The notes: a model not told the origin generated them from the letters alone. Numbered from the stretch's first letter, positions 35,509 through 45,197 are shown. The stretch: DNA of 64,000 bases from Promethearchaeota archaeon (GCA_014728035.1 WJMJ01000071.1:62001-126000), one strand, 5' to 3'. A program made the numbers and translations.

Positions 35509-36939
35509 ATGGCTATGGTCGTGTTTGGTTATCTTGGGTGGCTATTGCTGAATCCCTTCCACTTCATACTTGGTATTCCAATTGGTTCCATTCTTCCAAT
35601 ACCTATCGTCATAGTTCTCACCGTAGTCTATATTCCGATGATATACTATATTGTTCGGTATTGGTTACGTACTATGACAAAAAGGAAAAGTGGTCCAGCT
35701 AGTGGTATTGATACAGTTGAAGCTGGGCCTGCAAAAGCTGAGGATGGCGACCAATGGGGACGTGCATCAATGCCCTACAAAGCTAAGCATAAATCAAAAG
35801 TGATTGGATCAAAATCCGAGATTCGCGACCCACCAGTTGATTTAGGCTCAGAGTTCTTCACGAAAACTCCTGATTTAGATACAGGTGAACCAATATTCGA
35901 TGTTGAGGAGCTTAAGGCTAAAGCAATGATTCGTTCAAAAATCACATCTGGCGGTTGGATCAACAAAAGAGTAAGTTCACGAGGTGTCGGTTCTCTTAAA
36001 GCCTCAGAAACTGCTCAATATGGAAGACCTATACGATCTCGTCAACCGACAGGCGACTTGGGTAGTATAGACTTGCCAGCGACAATTGTTAGAGCTATAG
36101 GTAGAACTGGAAAATTAGCACCAGGTCAGCAGTTGGAAATCAAATCGTCCGATATACGTGAAAAAGTGTTTACTGGGCATACACCCTTGACTATTCTTCT
36201 CGTAATAGATGTGAGCCTATCTATGAAATCTAGTAGAAAGCAGATTCGCAAACTACTTGAAAGAATTGAAAGAGAAACACGTGGTTCAAAAGATAGAACT
36301 GGAATTGTAGCTTTCAAAGAGAGTGGAGCTATTGAAGTTCAAGCTCCAACGACAAACTGGAACAAGATATACAGAGCTCTTTCCAAACTACGGATTTCTG
36401 GACTGACCCCTCTTGCAGAAGCGGTCATGAAATCTCTGGAGATTATCAAGCGAGAACGGATGCGAAATCGCGATATTGAGCCCCTAATTGTAATTATTTC
36501 TGATTTTGCTCCAAATATTCCACTTGCTCAATCTGTTGGACCTGGTCATCTCGAATATACTCCAGTTCGTGATATAGTGCGAGCTGCTAGAATAGCGAAG
36601 AAATCAGATGTTCGTATTGCTACTGTGAATGTAGACCCATCTCAAATGAACTGGATTCGCTTTCTAAAGAGACCCTATCACGAAGCACTTGAATTGGCTA
36701 CTATGCTTCGAATGAAGAAAGAAGGTTTTGACGACCCAATCGAAACTATTCTGTCTGTTCATGAGTTTCGCCAGACCTTTGGGGCATATCTGATTGCCAA
36801 AGTAGGCGGCGGAAAATGTTTCCTTTCAAAGGAGTTATTGAAGAAGGACTCGATTCTTAGTGAATTCATATCCGGTGCTCACAGTAAATCAACTATTCGC
36901 TCGGAAGACCTTAAGGCTGCAGAGTCGTATATCACTTGA
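35509..36939 (+). CDS. ChlD-like VWA protein with N-terminal membrane anchor
   Basis: 476 residues. Two hydrophobic helices (~res 4-50) anchor the N-terminus. A long polar linker follows, then a VWA domain from ~res 225: MIDAS D-V-S-L-S-M, Thr in G-L-T-P-L-A-E-A, and I-I-S-D-F instead of the common T-D-G. The T-P-L-A-E-A block is typical of ChlD. A good ribosome site GAGGTGA (35474-35480) lies 28 nt before this ATG, so the true start could be an upstream non-ATG codon. It probably recruits the AAA+ ChlI-like ring to the membrane. Confidence 0.8.
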   Translation: MAMVVFGYLGWLLLNPFHFILGIPIGSILPIPIVIVLTVVYIPMIYYIVRYWLRTMTKRKSGPASGIDTVEAGPAKAEDGDQWGRASMPYKAKHKSKVIGSKSEIRDPPVDLGSEFFTKTPDLDTGEPIFDVEELKAKAMIRSKITSGGWINKRVSSRGVGSLKASETAQYGRPIRSRQPTGDLGSIDLPATIVRAIGRTGKLAPGQQLEIKSSDIREKVFTGHTPLTILLVIDVSLSMKSSRKQIRKLLERIERETRGSKDRTGIVAFKESGAIEVQAPTTNWNKIYRALSKLRISGLTPLAEAVMKSLEIIKRERMRNRDIEPLIVIISDFAPNIPLAQSVGPGHLEYTPVRDIVRAARIAKKSDVRIATVNVDPSQMNWIRFLKRPYHEALELATMLRMKKEGFDDPIETILSVHEFRQTFGAYLIAKVGGGKCFLSKELLKKDSILSEFISGAHSKSTIRSEDLKAAESYIT

Positions 36940-37120
36940 CCGGACTGATGCATTGCCAGCTCGATGGTGTTATTAATACAATATGACAAGAATGAATGCG
37001 CATCAAGTCTGATTTGCCCTGGTGTCATAGTGAGTGTGGAGAGCCCAGTCTGGGTTTCTATGATACTACTTTTCATACATCAGGTACAAGACTTATGCGC
37101 ACTAGATTGAATGAGGTCCA

Positions 37121-38140
37121 ATGATGCGTCCCGGAAAGATTCCACCTGACTTACTAGTCAAGTATGTATTTTCCCATTTAGGTAAAATGGATGAGTCTGT
37201 AATTCTAGGTCCGCATTTGGGGGAAGATGCATCATTAATAGAGATTGGAGACTATGTCATAGCGGCAGCAACTGATCCAATTACTGGTTCTATATCTGAT
37301 GTTGGTTGGTTAGCAGTACATGTAAACGCAAATGATATTGCCACCTTTGGTATTCCCCCATCTTGGTTTCTATCATCTATTCTTCTTCCTGAAACAATCG
37401 ATGAAACATCCATCGAACAAATAATGAATCAGATGGATAGTGCAGCAAAGTCATTGGGAGTTTCTATTGCTGGAGGCCATACTGAGGTAACTACAGGGAT
37501 TGATAGACCTATTGTTGCAGGATTCATGTTAGGAATTACTAAACGCGGATGTTACGTGACATCAAGTGGAGCAAATCCTGGTGATGAAATCTTACTAACA
37601 AAATATGCTGGCTTGGAGGGGACTTCCATTCTTGCAACTGAAGGAGAAAGATATCTTAGACAAGCAATCGATTCTTCCATACTTAAAGAAGCCCAGAAGC
37701 TTAAACAACAAATAAGCGTGGTTGAAGATGGAGTACAGGCATATCGAACTGGTCATGTTACTGCCATGCACGATCCTACAGAAGGTGGTGTTGCTAATGG
37801 TCTTCATGAGATGTGTGATGCAGGTAATTTGGGATGCCGTATCAATGGCAATTCTATCCCTGTGCATGAATCTACATTCGAAATCTGTAGGTTTCTTGAC
37901 ATCGATGTTCTTCAACTTATTAGTAGTGGAAGTATGCTGATTGCATGTGATGCTGGAAAATCTAAAAAGGTAGTTGATACATTATTTTCATTTGGTATAA
38001 ACACTGTGAAAATTGGTGAGTTTTTGGAAGATTCACAAACTCGAGTTATCAATCAGCATGAACAGGAGAAATCTTTGCCTAGACCTAATACTGATGCCCT
38101 TTGGAACGCACTTAGGTTAGTAAATCAAGAAAATCCTTGA
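37121..38140 (+). CDS. AIR-synthase-related protein (HypE/PurM-like)
   Basis: 339 residues of the PurM/HypE/ThiL ATP-dependent fold: G-E-D-A-S-L-I near the N-terminus, A-A-T-D-P-I-T-G-S (metal/ATP binding), H-V-N-A-N-D-I-A, G-G-H-T-E-V-T, and in the C-terminal domain H-D-P-T-E-G-G-V-A-N-G. It resembles archaeal stand-alone HypE-like proteins whose function is not established; no hydrogenase maturation genes are near. GAGGT lies 3 nt before ATG 37121 and 6 nt before the second ATG (37124), which may be the real start. It overlaps surE by 29 bp. Confidence 0.8.
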   Translation: MMRPGKIPPDLLVKYVFSHLGKMDESVILGPHLGEDASLIEIGDYVIAAATDPITGSISDVGWLAVHVNANDIATFGIPPSWFLSSILLPETIDETSIEQIMNQMDSAAKSLGVSIAGGHTEVTTGIDRPIVAGFMLGITKRGCYVTSSGANPGDEILLTKYAGLEGTSILATEGERYLRQAIDSSILKEAQKLKQQISVVEDGVQAYRTGHVTAMHDPTEGGVANGLHEMCDAGNLGCRINGNSIPVHESTFEICRFLDIDVLQLISSGSMLIACDAGKSKKVVDTLFSFGINTVKIGEFLEDSQTRVINQHEQEKSLPRPNTDALWNALRLVNQENP

Positions 38141-38897
38141 CTTTTTCTACTTCTTCTTGTTTTATAGTTTCGATGATGATAGGTGAAACGGAAACATTCT
38201 CTTCAACCAATACAACATGTGCATCAGTATCTTTTGGTGTTTCAAGAAACTCACCATCTATCCAATAATATGGTGACTGGTTAGGGTCGATTCGCTGGTC
38301 TAATGTATTCGCCATTCTGCATCGAACAGGGCGTGTGGCCTTTATTTCTGGATTTTTCCGCATATCCAAAGGGAAATTTATGTTTAAAGCATCAATGCCT
38401 TCTGGCAATCCATTCTTTATTACAGCTTTAATTATTTTTGTAGCGATTCTGCTCATCTCTGCATAATCTCTATCACTAGCATGATTGTTGAACCATTCAT
38501 TTGGGTTCACTGTCATAGAAACTGCAATTGCGGGATATCCAAGAATGGCTGCTTCCATTACAATTCCGACTGTTCCGCTTGTCATCATACTCTGATACCC
38601 TAAATTAGCTCCTGCATTGATTCCTGCAATGAAAATGTCGATATCATCAAAGAATGAGTTAGCTATCACTACAGAATCCGCTGGCATTCCAGAATGTTTC
38701 AACATCTTAATGTCTGTTTCAATTTCGGTTTCTATAATTCTGAGGGGATGATTCAAGGTCATGCTTTTTCCGGAACCACTTCTTTGTTGATCTGGCACAA
38801 TGACGATTACCTCTCCTAAGTCTGATAGATTTTTGGCAAAGACTCTCAGACTGCGACCATCTGGGCCATCATCATTTGCTAAACATATTTTTGTCAT
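38112..38897 (-). CDS. surE: 5'/3'-nucleotidase SurE
   Basis: 261 residues. The N-terminal motif A-N-D-D-G-P-D-G, P-D-Q-Q-R-S-G-S-G-K-S, the S-G-M-P-A-D-S-V region, and A-G-I-N-A-G-A-N-L-G with G-T-V-G are the defining SurE blocks, including the Asp-Asp metal site. It dephosphorylates nucleoside 5'- and 3'-monophosphates. It overlaps the convergent AIR-synthase-like gene by 29 bp; wecB lies upstream on the same strand, 66 bp away. Confidence 0.92.
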   Translation of the reverse strand: MTKICLANDDGPDGRSLRVFAKNLSDLGEVIVIVPDQQRSGSGKSMTLNHPLRIIETEIETDIKMLKHSGMPADSVVIANSFFDDIDIFIAGINAGANLGYQSMMTSGTVGIVMEAAILGYPAIAVSMTVNPNEWFNNHASDRDYAEMSRIATKIIKAVIKNGLPEGIDALNINFPLDMRKNPEIKATRPVRCRMANTLDQRIDPNQSPYYWIDGEFLETPKDTDAHVVLVEENVSVSPIIIETIKQEEVEKVKDFLDLLT

Positions 38898-38963
38898 ACA
38901 TGAATCAATCCTTTTTGAGAGTACTTATCATATTTTGAATGGAATATGAATGTTCACCTGTAT

Positions 38964-40049
38964 CTAATTCTCAAGGATATCAACAATTCTTTTAGCTGCT
39001 TTTCCATCCCCATATGGGCTTATTCGTGATTCTTCTAGACCCTCTGATATAGCATCTTTAATTGTTGGAACAAATTTCGATGGGTTGACCCCTACTAGAG
39101 TTGCATGACCGGATTCGATAGCTTCAGGCCTCTCTGTTGAGGTTCTCAGTACGAATACTCTCTTATTGATAGACGGTGCAGTTGCTTCCTCTTGAATTCC
39201 ACCTGAGTCAGTAAGAATGAATTTGCTGTCCAATATCAATCGCAAAAAATCAAGATATGCTACAGGTTGAATTATTTTGATTTTTCCACATTTTTCAATT
39301 CTATCAACCAAATCGAATTGCTCCAACCTTGAAACCGTTCTTGGATGTGCTGGGAACAAAATCGGTTCATCTAATGTAATCAGTCCCTCTATCAACTTGG
39401 TCAGTATCTTCTGGTCATCAACATTTTCAGCTCTATGTAATGTTAGAAGTATGTACTCCTCTAAATCATATTTTTCGATTGGATTGCTTCTTTTCTTGAC
39501 TAGAGGAATTCTAGATTCCAATGCATCAATTACTGTGTTACCTGTGATGTGGATTGAACCCCAAACATTTTCTTTTCTGAGGATTTCTGCAGATTTCTCA
39601 GTAGGAGCAAAGAGATAGCTTGATGCATGGTCTGTAAGTCTTCGATTATGTTCCTCTGGCATTCTTTGATCATAGCTGCGCAATCCTGCTTCGACATGTC
39701 CTACTGGGATATTCAACTTCACAGCAGCTAGAGTAGCAGAAAGAACTGCATTTGTATCACCTTGCACCAAAACGATATCAGGTTTGTATTTCAATAACTC
39801 TTTTTCGATTCCCACTAATGCCTTGGCTGTCTGTTCAGAATGTGAACCTGACCCTATTTCCAAATTTACATTAGGTTCTCTTAGACCCATATCTTCAAAA
39901 AATGATTTACTCATGAATTTTGAGTAGTGCTGACCTGTATGTAACAAGACGAATGAAATTCCTCTTCTCTCATATTCATGGGCAATGGGTGCCATTTTAA
40001 CAATTTCAGGTCTGGTTCCTACAACAATGAATGGCTTCAAGGGATTCAC
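38964..40049 (-). CDS. wecB: UDP-N-acetylglucosamine 2-epimerase
   Basis: 361 residues. V-G-T-R-P-E-I-V-K at the N-terminus, L-H-T-G-Q-H-Y, V-Q-G-D-T-N-A, H-V-E-A-G-L-R-S-Y, P-E-E-H-N-R and L-T-D-S-G-G-I-Q-E-E-A are all hallmark motifs. It makes UDP-ManNAc for cell-surface or N-glycan sugars. GGAG lies 9 nt before GTG 40049; the ATG at 40076 lies upstream of that ribosome site. It likely shares a transcript with surE. Confidence 0.92.
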   Translation of the reverse strand: MNPLKPFIVVGTRPEIVKMAPIAHEYERRGISFVLLHTGQHYSKFMSKSFFEDMGLREPNVNLEIGSGSHSEQTAKALVGIEKELLKYKPDIVLVQGDTNAVLSATLAAVKLNIPVGHVEAGLRSYDQRMPEEHNRRLTDHASSYLFAPTEKSAEILRKENVWGSIHITGNTVIDALESRIPLVKKRSNPIEKYDLEEYILLTLHRAENVDDQKILTKLIEGLITLDEPILFPAHPRTVSRLEQFDLVDRIEKCGKIKIIQPVAYLDFLRLILDSKFILTDSGGIQEEATAPSINKRVFVLRTSTERPEAIESGHATLVGVNPSKFVPTIKDAISEGLEESRISPYGDGKAAKRIVDILEN

Positions 40050-40182
40050 GAATCGGCTCTCCTTTCTACTTCTCATAAATATGTTGCTTCTATAAGGAGA
40101 AAAACCTATTTCACTCTCAAAACATCTTTAAACTAGATTTCCCATTGATTGTACGTCCAACAACATTGTAGGTGAACTGAAA

Positions 40183-40956
40183 ATGCGTTATGCTCTTGGT
40201 ATTCTTGTAGGATTCATTCTATCCGGTATAGTATTCATTGGATATGGATATCTTAAGTTACTTGGAATTGGTGTCACAGATTATATTGCATTACAAGGTC
40301 TTTGGGGATTGTTTTTATTGTGGACTGTAATCGCAATCGCAATTCTGGCAGCACCCTTACTTTTACTTCTTGTAATTCGTCGTTCATCGCTTCGTGAATT
40401 CTTCTTGTTTGAAGTTGGAGGTTTGGCTTTATTCAGTCCATTGTGGTTTCTTCTAATTTCAGAAGTAACAGGAACTAGTATCACAGAAGTCCTTATTGAT
40501 GGAGTTTCTAATGCTCTTCCTTCCGTTGGTGGTGATGGAACCATTGTTGCAGCTGATATGGGTGGTATTATACTTTCACCGATTCTTTTAGCCATGATGA
40601 TTTTTGGAATTATCATTCTAAGACCTTCCTTCATTCTGGAACATTCAATATCAACTCCTAGAGAAAAGAAGAAGCGTGAAAAATCAGAAGAACCAAAGTC
40701 AATTGAAGAAACTATGCCTGAGGTATCTCCCCCTAAAGCAGATGAGGAGAGTATTGCAGAATTGAAACAAACCCTTTCTGAGATTGGCATTGGCGATCAA
40801 TCTGTCGATGCATTACTTAATGCTGGTTTTTCATCTGTTACAGAAGTTATCGCAGCCAGTCCGAATAATCTAGCTCAAGCTTTGGGAACCGATAGAAAGT
40901 CGGCTGAAGAAATTCAATTGAAGGTTCAGAAAATTGCCTTCTTTGGGGGACTTTAA
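40183..40956 (+). CDS. Membrane protein with C-terminal helix-hairpin-helix domain
   Basis: 257 residues: four membrane helices in ~1-155, a basic/acidic linker (REKKKREKSEEPK), and a C-terminal HhH-like module (~195-255) with L-S-E-I-G-I-G-D-Q-S-V-D-A-L-L-N-A-G and A-L-G-T-D-R-K-S-A. The same kind of module is found in the soluble HEAT/HhH protein at 2.8-4.4 kb. Membrane tethering of an HhH domain is unusual. GGTGA stands 7 nt before ATG. It overlaps udp by 4 bp at its end. Confidence 0.6.
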   Translation: MRYALGILVGFILSGIVFIGYGYLKLLGIGVTDYIALQGLWGLFLLWTVIAIAILAAPLLLLLVIRRSSLREFFLFEVGGLALFSPLWFLLISEVTGTSITEVLIDGVSNALPSVGGDGTIVAADMGGIILSPILLAMMIFGIIILRPSFILEHSISTPREKKKREKSEEPKSIEETMPEVSPPKADEESIAELKQTLSEIGIGDQSVDALLNAGFSSVTEVIAASPNNLAQALGTDRKSAEEIQLKVQKIAFFGGL

Positions 40957-41702
40957 CCAACTTCATCAAGAGCAACAAATGCATCTAATGCTGTATGAAT
41001 CAAGGGGCCAAGATCTGGTTTTCCAGTAATTTTCGCCTCTTTCTCTATTGGTTCACCTACTATTACACAAATACTTCCTACGCGAACTTGTCTGAGCTGA
41101 CCAATAACAAATAGAGTAGAGGCTTCCATCTCTGTGGCAAGAACACCACTTTCTCTCATAATTTCCCAACGTTGTTCTAACCTATCTGAATCTGATACCT
41201 TTTCTGGAAACTCACTATAAAATGCATCTTTGCTGTGTCCGATTCCAAGATAATATCGGTCCGTATACTTCTTTGCAGATTCTTTCAATTTGGAAACGAC
41301 TAGAGGATCTGCTATTGCAGGAAATTCAATTGGAACATATTGTCTCGAGGTTCCTTCATCTCTAACGGAACCTGTAATGATTACCAAATCCCCCGCGCTC
41401 AACGAATTTTGGATAGCACCTGCTGTTCCTACTCGGATAAATGTGGTACAGCCAACATGGATTAACTCCTCAATCGCAATAGCTGCTGAAGGGCAACCAA
41501 TACCTGTTGAGCAGACTGCAACGGGCAATCCTTGGTACGTTCCTTTGTAACTCATATACTCCCTATTATCGGCTATTAATTTTGGTTGATCGAAGAACTG
41601 CTCAGCGATTGCTGTTGCACGTTTTGGATCTCCTGGAAGTAATACATACTTAGGAATTTCTCCTTTTGAAATTCCAATGTGATACTCAGATTCTATTGCC
41701 AT
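40953..41702 (-). CDS. udp: Uridine phosphorylase / nucleoside phosphorylase
   Basis: 249 residues of the PNP_UDP_1 family: L-L-P-G-D-P-K-R phosphate site, S-T-G-I-G-C-P-S-A-A, R-V-G-T-A-G-A-I, and the E-M-E-A-S-T-L-F ribose-binding motif. The Q-R/E-M-E-A-S arrangement favours uridine phosphorylase over PNP. It releases nucleobase and ribose-1-phosphate in salvage, consistent with the neighbouring SurE and PRPP-synthetase-like genes. Confidence 0.85.
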   Translation of the reverse strand: MAIESEYHIGISKGEIPKYVLLPGDPKRATAIAEQFFDQPKLIADNREYMSYKGTYQGLPVAVCSTGIGCPSAAIAIEELIHVGCTTFIRVGTAGAIQNSLSAGDLVIITGSVRDEGTSRQYVPIEFPAIADPLVVSKLKESAKKYTDRYYLGIGHSKDAFYSEFPEKVSDSDRLEQRWEIMRESGVLATEMEASTLFVIGQLRQVRVGSICVIVGEPIEKEAKITGKPDLGPLIHTALDAFVALDEVG

Positions 41703-41832
41703 AAAATAGACCGAATCAACCGTGTCAGTGTTTTGTAAAAAGGTTTCGAAACAACTTTGTAGAAATCAGCTGATTGATATTATAGAGATAATCTTAAAAG
41801 ATTCCTCTGAACGCCTCCAAGGAGTGCATACT

Positions 41833-42057
41833 ATGAGTGAGGATATTACCGAACTTGAGATGGAGATTCTTCGAGTCATACTCAATGATAGTCATAGACC
41901 TGCTGCCATAACTCGCATTCTAAAAAAGAATCATGTTGAATGTGATCAAAATGCAGTAGTTCAAGCTCTGCAATCTCTTGAAGCTCGCGATCTCGTCGAG
42001 CGATACACTACAAAAACTTGGATTGGCAAGTCCAGTGCTGAAAAATACTTCAGCTAA
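41833..42057 (+). CDS. Small winged-helix protein
   Basis: 74 residues forming one winged-helix unit: E-M-E-I-L-R-V-I-L helix 1, A-A-I-T-R-I-L-K helix 2, A-V-V-Q-A-L-Q-S-L-E-A-R-D-L-V-E-R recognition helix and wing. It is likely a DNA-binding regulator or an accessory dimerisation protein. GGAG stands 8 nt before ATG 41833; a longer in-frame extension back to 41722 is not supported by a ribosome site. It lies between udp and the PRPP synthetase-like gene. Confidence 0.65.
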   Translation: MSEDITELEMEILRVILNDSHRPAAITRILKKNHVECDQNAVVQALQSLEARDLVERYTTKTWIGKSSAEKYFS

Positions 42058-42080
42058 TGGACTTGTCCATTACTTTTCCT

Positions 42081-43067
42081 TCATAAATAATTGATAAGTG
42101 TATCAACTATATTGTATGTCAGCTGGGGATTCTTCTCACAAAAAATTCGTGTCTTTACAGTATTTGAAGTGACTATTCTACCTTTGCTTTTCTTCACTAG
42201 CGCTTCGAGCTTTTCTTCTCCCTTCTCAACAAGAGGAAGTACGTGAGCTACTGCCATCCCTACATTTTCTGCACCTTGTTCCATTAGTCTTTCAGATGCA
42301 CTCAACAGAGTACTACCACTTTTTGTAAGGTCATCTACCACAATAATATCTTTACAGTCCATCTCAACATCTCCATGAACCTGCACACAGTATGAGTTGT
42401 CACGACTTTTTCCAAATCCTGCTATGTCGTATCTCATTTGAGCTCCCTCGTCTGGTGTTATTACTCCATACTCATCAAAACCAAATTGCTTGGCAGCAAA
42501 CTTGATTAAATCAGGCACAATGTCAATTTCTTCGTAAAGGCCTCTTTTCCTGAGCTTCTCTACCCATGGCATCGTTGCAGTTGCATGTGGATTAACCACC
42601 CAAATTTTGTTACACAGCTTTGCCATGGTTTCCATTGCCCATCTTCCAGAAACAGCTTCTCCCGTTTTGAATGATTTATCTTGCAGCGCAAATGGCTGAA
42701 ATGTTAGGACGACCTCTACATTTCTTGGAGGTTCAATAGGAGTTTCCTTGTATTCTTTGTGACCAACCTTTTCGACTTCTACAGGTCTATTTAATAGATC
42801 CAAAATAAGCATTAGTTCAACCACACGGTCCGATGTGGTATATCTTTCAGATTCAGCAGGTCCAGCACCTGTGCAGCTCTGAATAACTACTACACGTCTC
42901 CTTGATAATTCAGCTACATTTTCAATCCTTGTATAGATATCTGCATTAGGAAATATCCGTCTATCATCATAATTGAGCTCACAGGTGAAAACTCTATAGC
43001 CAAAACTCTCAAAACGAGCTTTCATATGTTCTGCTCCAGTTGCTAGAATGACATCGTATTCTTTCAT
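42081..43067 (-). CDS. Ribose-phosphate pyrophosphokinase-like protein
   Basis: 328 residues. The N-terminal half has F-P-N-A-D-I-Y-T-R-I and V-V-V-I-Q-S-C-T-G, the middle V-V-N-P-H-A-T-A with a PRS-type His, and the PRPP loop is I-I-V-V-D-D-L-T-K-S-G-S-T-L. P-D-E-G-A-Q-M-R-Y corresponds to the metal-binding region. It is more divergent than standard archaeal Prs, with an extended middle segment (~res 85-115), so the substrate could differ from ribose-5-phosphate. Confidence 0.72.
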   Translation of the reverse strand: MKEYDVILATGAEHMKARFESFGYRVFTCELNYDDRRIFPNADIYTRIENVAELSRRRVVVIQSCTGAGPAESERYTTSDRVVELMLILDLLNRPVEVEKVGHKEYKETPIEPPRNVEVVLTFQPFALQDKSFKTGEAVSGRWAMETMAKLCNKIWVVNPHATATMPWVEKLRKRGLYEEIDIVPDLIKFAAKQFGFDEYGVITPDEGAQMRYDIAGFGKSRDNSYCVQVHGDVEMDCKDIIVVDDLTKSGSTLLSASERLMEQGAENVGMAVAHVLPLVEKGEEKLEALVKKSKGRIVTSNTVKTRIFCEKNPQLTYNIVDTLINYL

Positions 43068-43118
43068 TTACGACCGCCGTGTTCTCGCCAGAGCAATCCC
43101 CTAAATAGTCTTACCATT

Positions 43119-43664
43119 CTATCTAACATCAGGTCGTTGTTGACCCACATATCTACTCTGTTTCCGTTTGTCGTATACAGTCTTAGCAGGGCTACTGAGT
43201 GGCATGAACATAATCTGGACAATCCTCATTCCAGGATAAAGAAGAACTGGACTAAGGTTCTCACAAAAAACCTCTAATGTCAGTCGACTAGGCTTCTCAA
43301 TTCCGGTACCAGGATTAACTAGACCTGCTGCATGAACAATGATTCCAAGTCTAGCTACACTCGACCGGCCTTCTAACAGTGCAGCATACTTTGGAGATAT
43401 TGAGATGTTCTCTATGGTCTGGGCTAAAATAAACTGCCCTGGTAGAATCATAAATGGCTCTGTTTCTGTATCCACTACCTTGGTGTCTCTATCAACAGGT
43501 TTGTCAGATTTAATATCAACAGGAGCCCCTGGACTATATATACGAAAAACGGAGTCAAGCGTTAAATCGATGCTACAAGGACCTAACATATCCTGTTCAA
43601 ATGGGTCGATCTTTATGTCTCCTTTATCTATTGCCTTCTCAATATCTGTGTCTGAGAGCATCAT
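43119..43664 (-). CDS. dcd: dCTP deaminase
   Basis: 181 residues. L-G-P-C-S-I-D-L-T-L-D near the N-terminus and E-G-R-S-S-V-A-R-L-G-I-I-V-H-A-A-G with the following G-T-G-I-E-K-P define the Dcd/DUT family. The enzyme makes dUTP (or dUMP in bifunctional forms) from dCTP. GGTG lies 9 nt before ATG 43664; a second ATG is at 43661. It lies upstream of the PRPP-synthetase-like gene on the same strand. Confidence 0.88.
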   Translation of the reverse strand: MMLSDTDIEKAIDKGDIKIDPFEQDMLGPCSIDLTLDSVFRIYSPGAPVDIKSDKPVDRDTKVVDTETEPFMILPGQFILAQTIENISISPKYAALLEGRSSVARLGIIVHAAGLVNPGTGIEKPSRLTLEVFCENLSPVLLYPGMRIVQIMFMPLSSPAKTVYDKRKQSRYVGQQRPDVR

Positions 43665-43838
43665 TTCGTTTAGCACCTTTATTGAATGACACTTGAACAA
43701 TTTCCTAAAGATATTGTTGGTTGATATGAATCAGTAACTGGATGTTAAATTGGTACTGTGATGTTTTTATGACCGTATACGACAATCTAAAATGCACTTA
43801 ATCTGTATTATTAATGCCACCAGGAGTATGAATTCCTG

Positions 43839-44549
43839 TTGAGTTTAACAGCCCGAGACCTTCTGCATAAGCTTGCTAAGGACACTGGAATTGATTACAG
43901 TATCCTTGCTAAAAGAGTGAACAGTGACATTAAGAAAGGAAAATCATTTCTCGACTCTATCAGAATTATCGCATCAGACAAGGGACTGAATCCGGATCGT
44001 TACTTGCTGGATTCACGAAAGATTGCGATAGAAGTTAAGGCAATTCTTCAAGATGATTACTCTCAGACTTTGATGATATCTGCAGTACTTGCACAGATGG
44101 TTGAAGCACGAGGAAAGCAACATTATCCTGTACCAGCTTTTCTTGCGTATCTTGAGATTCTTTATTCCATTTCTGAAAATGATTTCACCATACAATCTGA
44201 TCCACCAGAGGATATTGATGGGACAACAACAAGAATAATCGAGCTAACAACATCGCTAGTATCATTAGTATGCAGATGGAATGATGATGGCATCGTCGGG
44301 ATAGCAAAAAGTTGTCCTGATGAGCTAAGAGAATTGGCAAAAGCTGTATATAGAAAAACGCGGATGCTTCAGAATGGTCTTTGGACATGTATCTCATGTG
44401 GTAAAATAGTAATGGTTTCTGATACAAGAGCTCTCATGTGTCTAGAGTGTGATGGACAGTTTTCAGATGATTCCTCCTTGACGACTTTTCATCGAGAACG
44501 TGAACGTGTTGGCTACGGGAGAACAGAACGCGGTGACTCAATTGAATAA
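43839..44549 (+). CDS. Unknown helical protein with C-terminal zinc ribbon
   Basis: 236 residues. The first ~185 are helical with no recognised domain; the C-terminus has W-T-C-I-S-C-G then L-M-C-L-E-C-D, a treble-clef/zinc-ribbon Cys4 pattern. It may be a nucleic-acid-associated protein. TTG 43839 (or the CTG just before it) follows AGGAGT at 8-11 nt; the ATG at 43828 is out of frame. It is followed by a convergent gene only 3 bp away. Confidence 0.55.
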   Translation: MSLTARDLLHKLAKDTGIDYSILAKRVNSDIKKGKSFLDSIRIIASDKGLNPDRYLLDSRKIAIEVKAILQDDYSQTLMISAVLAQMVEARGKQHYPVPAFLAYLEILYSISENDFTIQSDPPEDIDGTTTRIIELTTSLVSLVCRWNDDGIVGIAKSCPDELRELAKAVYRKTRMLQNGLWTCISCGKIVMVSDTRALMCLECDGQFSDDSSLTTFHRERERVGYGRTERGDSIE

Positions 44550-44552
44550 ATG

Positions 44553-45197
44553 TTAGACTCTTGAGAGCTGGAGGTCGAATCCTCGATTGATAAGGTCTTC
44601 AGCAGTATCAATTTCTCCTTGAGTGACAATTATATCGTTTATTTGAATCACTTGCTCGGTATCCAATCGATCCTCAACATATAAAATCACGGGGTCGAGA
44701 TCTGCTACCGTTGCAACACTGATCAGTGGTGCTGTTAGGCCATCATAGAAATCAGAATGACCTCTTGGAATATCCAATCGCTCTAATAACCGTTCTCCTT
44801 TCTTTGAAAGAACTTGCCCACAAGTTGGACCTGAATGAGCTACTATTGCAACCAGAAATCTAGTAGGGATATTTCCGCGGATATAGAACAATGCATCGGT
44901 AAGCCACTCATAGTCTTTGATACTGACATCACCCCATATCATCATAAGGTCATCTCTTATCATGCCATGGACAGGAATTACTGGAGGCTTAATTCCAGCT
45001 GGATACCTGTTCCATGAAGAAAAGGAAGGAGAATTGAACAATAGTACTGTTCGAAAAAAGTTCTTTTCGTATATTTTTCTGCAAAGGGTCTGACCTAATG
45101 GATTGAGACCTAGAAGTACAGTATAATTGTCTGTAATCTTCTCTCTTAGGTATACTTCGAGTATGGGAGAGATCCATTCTTGTTCAAATACGGGCAT
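44553..45197 (-). CDS. Unknown protein, possibly PAC2-like
   Basis: 214 residues with alternating beta/alpha pattern (YTVLLGLNPLGQTL, RTVLLFNSPSF, DDLMMIWGDVSI, RFLVAIVAHSG). The region D-L-M-M-I-W-G-D and the Gly-rich turn before it recall the proteasome-assembly-chaperone PAC2 fold, but the match is weak. Start ATG 45197. Confidence 0.4.
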   Translation of the reverse strand: MPVFEQEWISPILEVYLREKITDNYTVLLGLNPLGQTLCRKIYEKNFFRTVLLFNSPSFSSWNRYPAGIKPPVIPVHGMIRDDLMMIWGDVSIKDYEWLTDALFYIRGNIPTRFLVAIVAHSGPTCGQVLSKKGERLLERLDIPRGHSDFYDGLTAPLISVATVADLDPVILYVEDRLDTEQVIQINDIIVTQGEIDTAEDLINRGFDLQLSRV

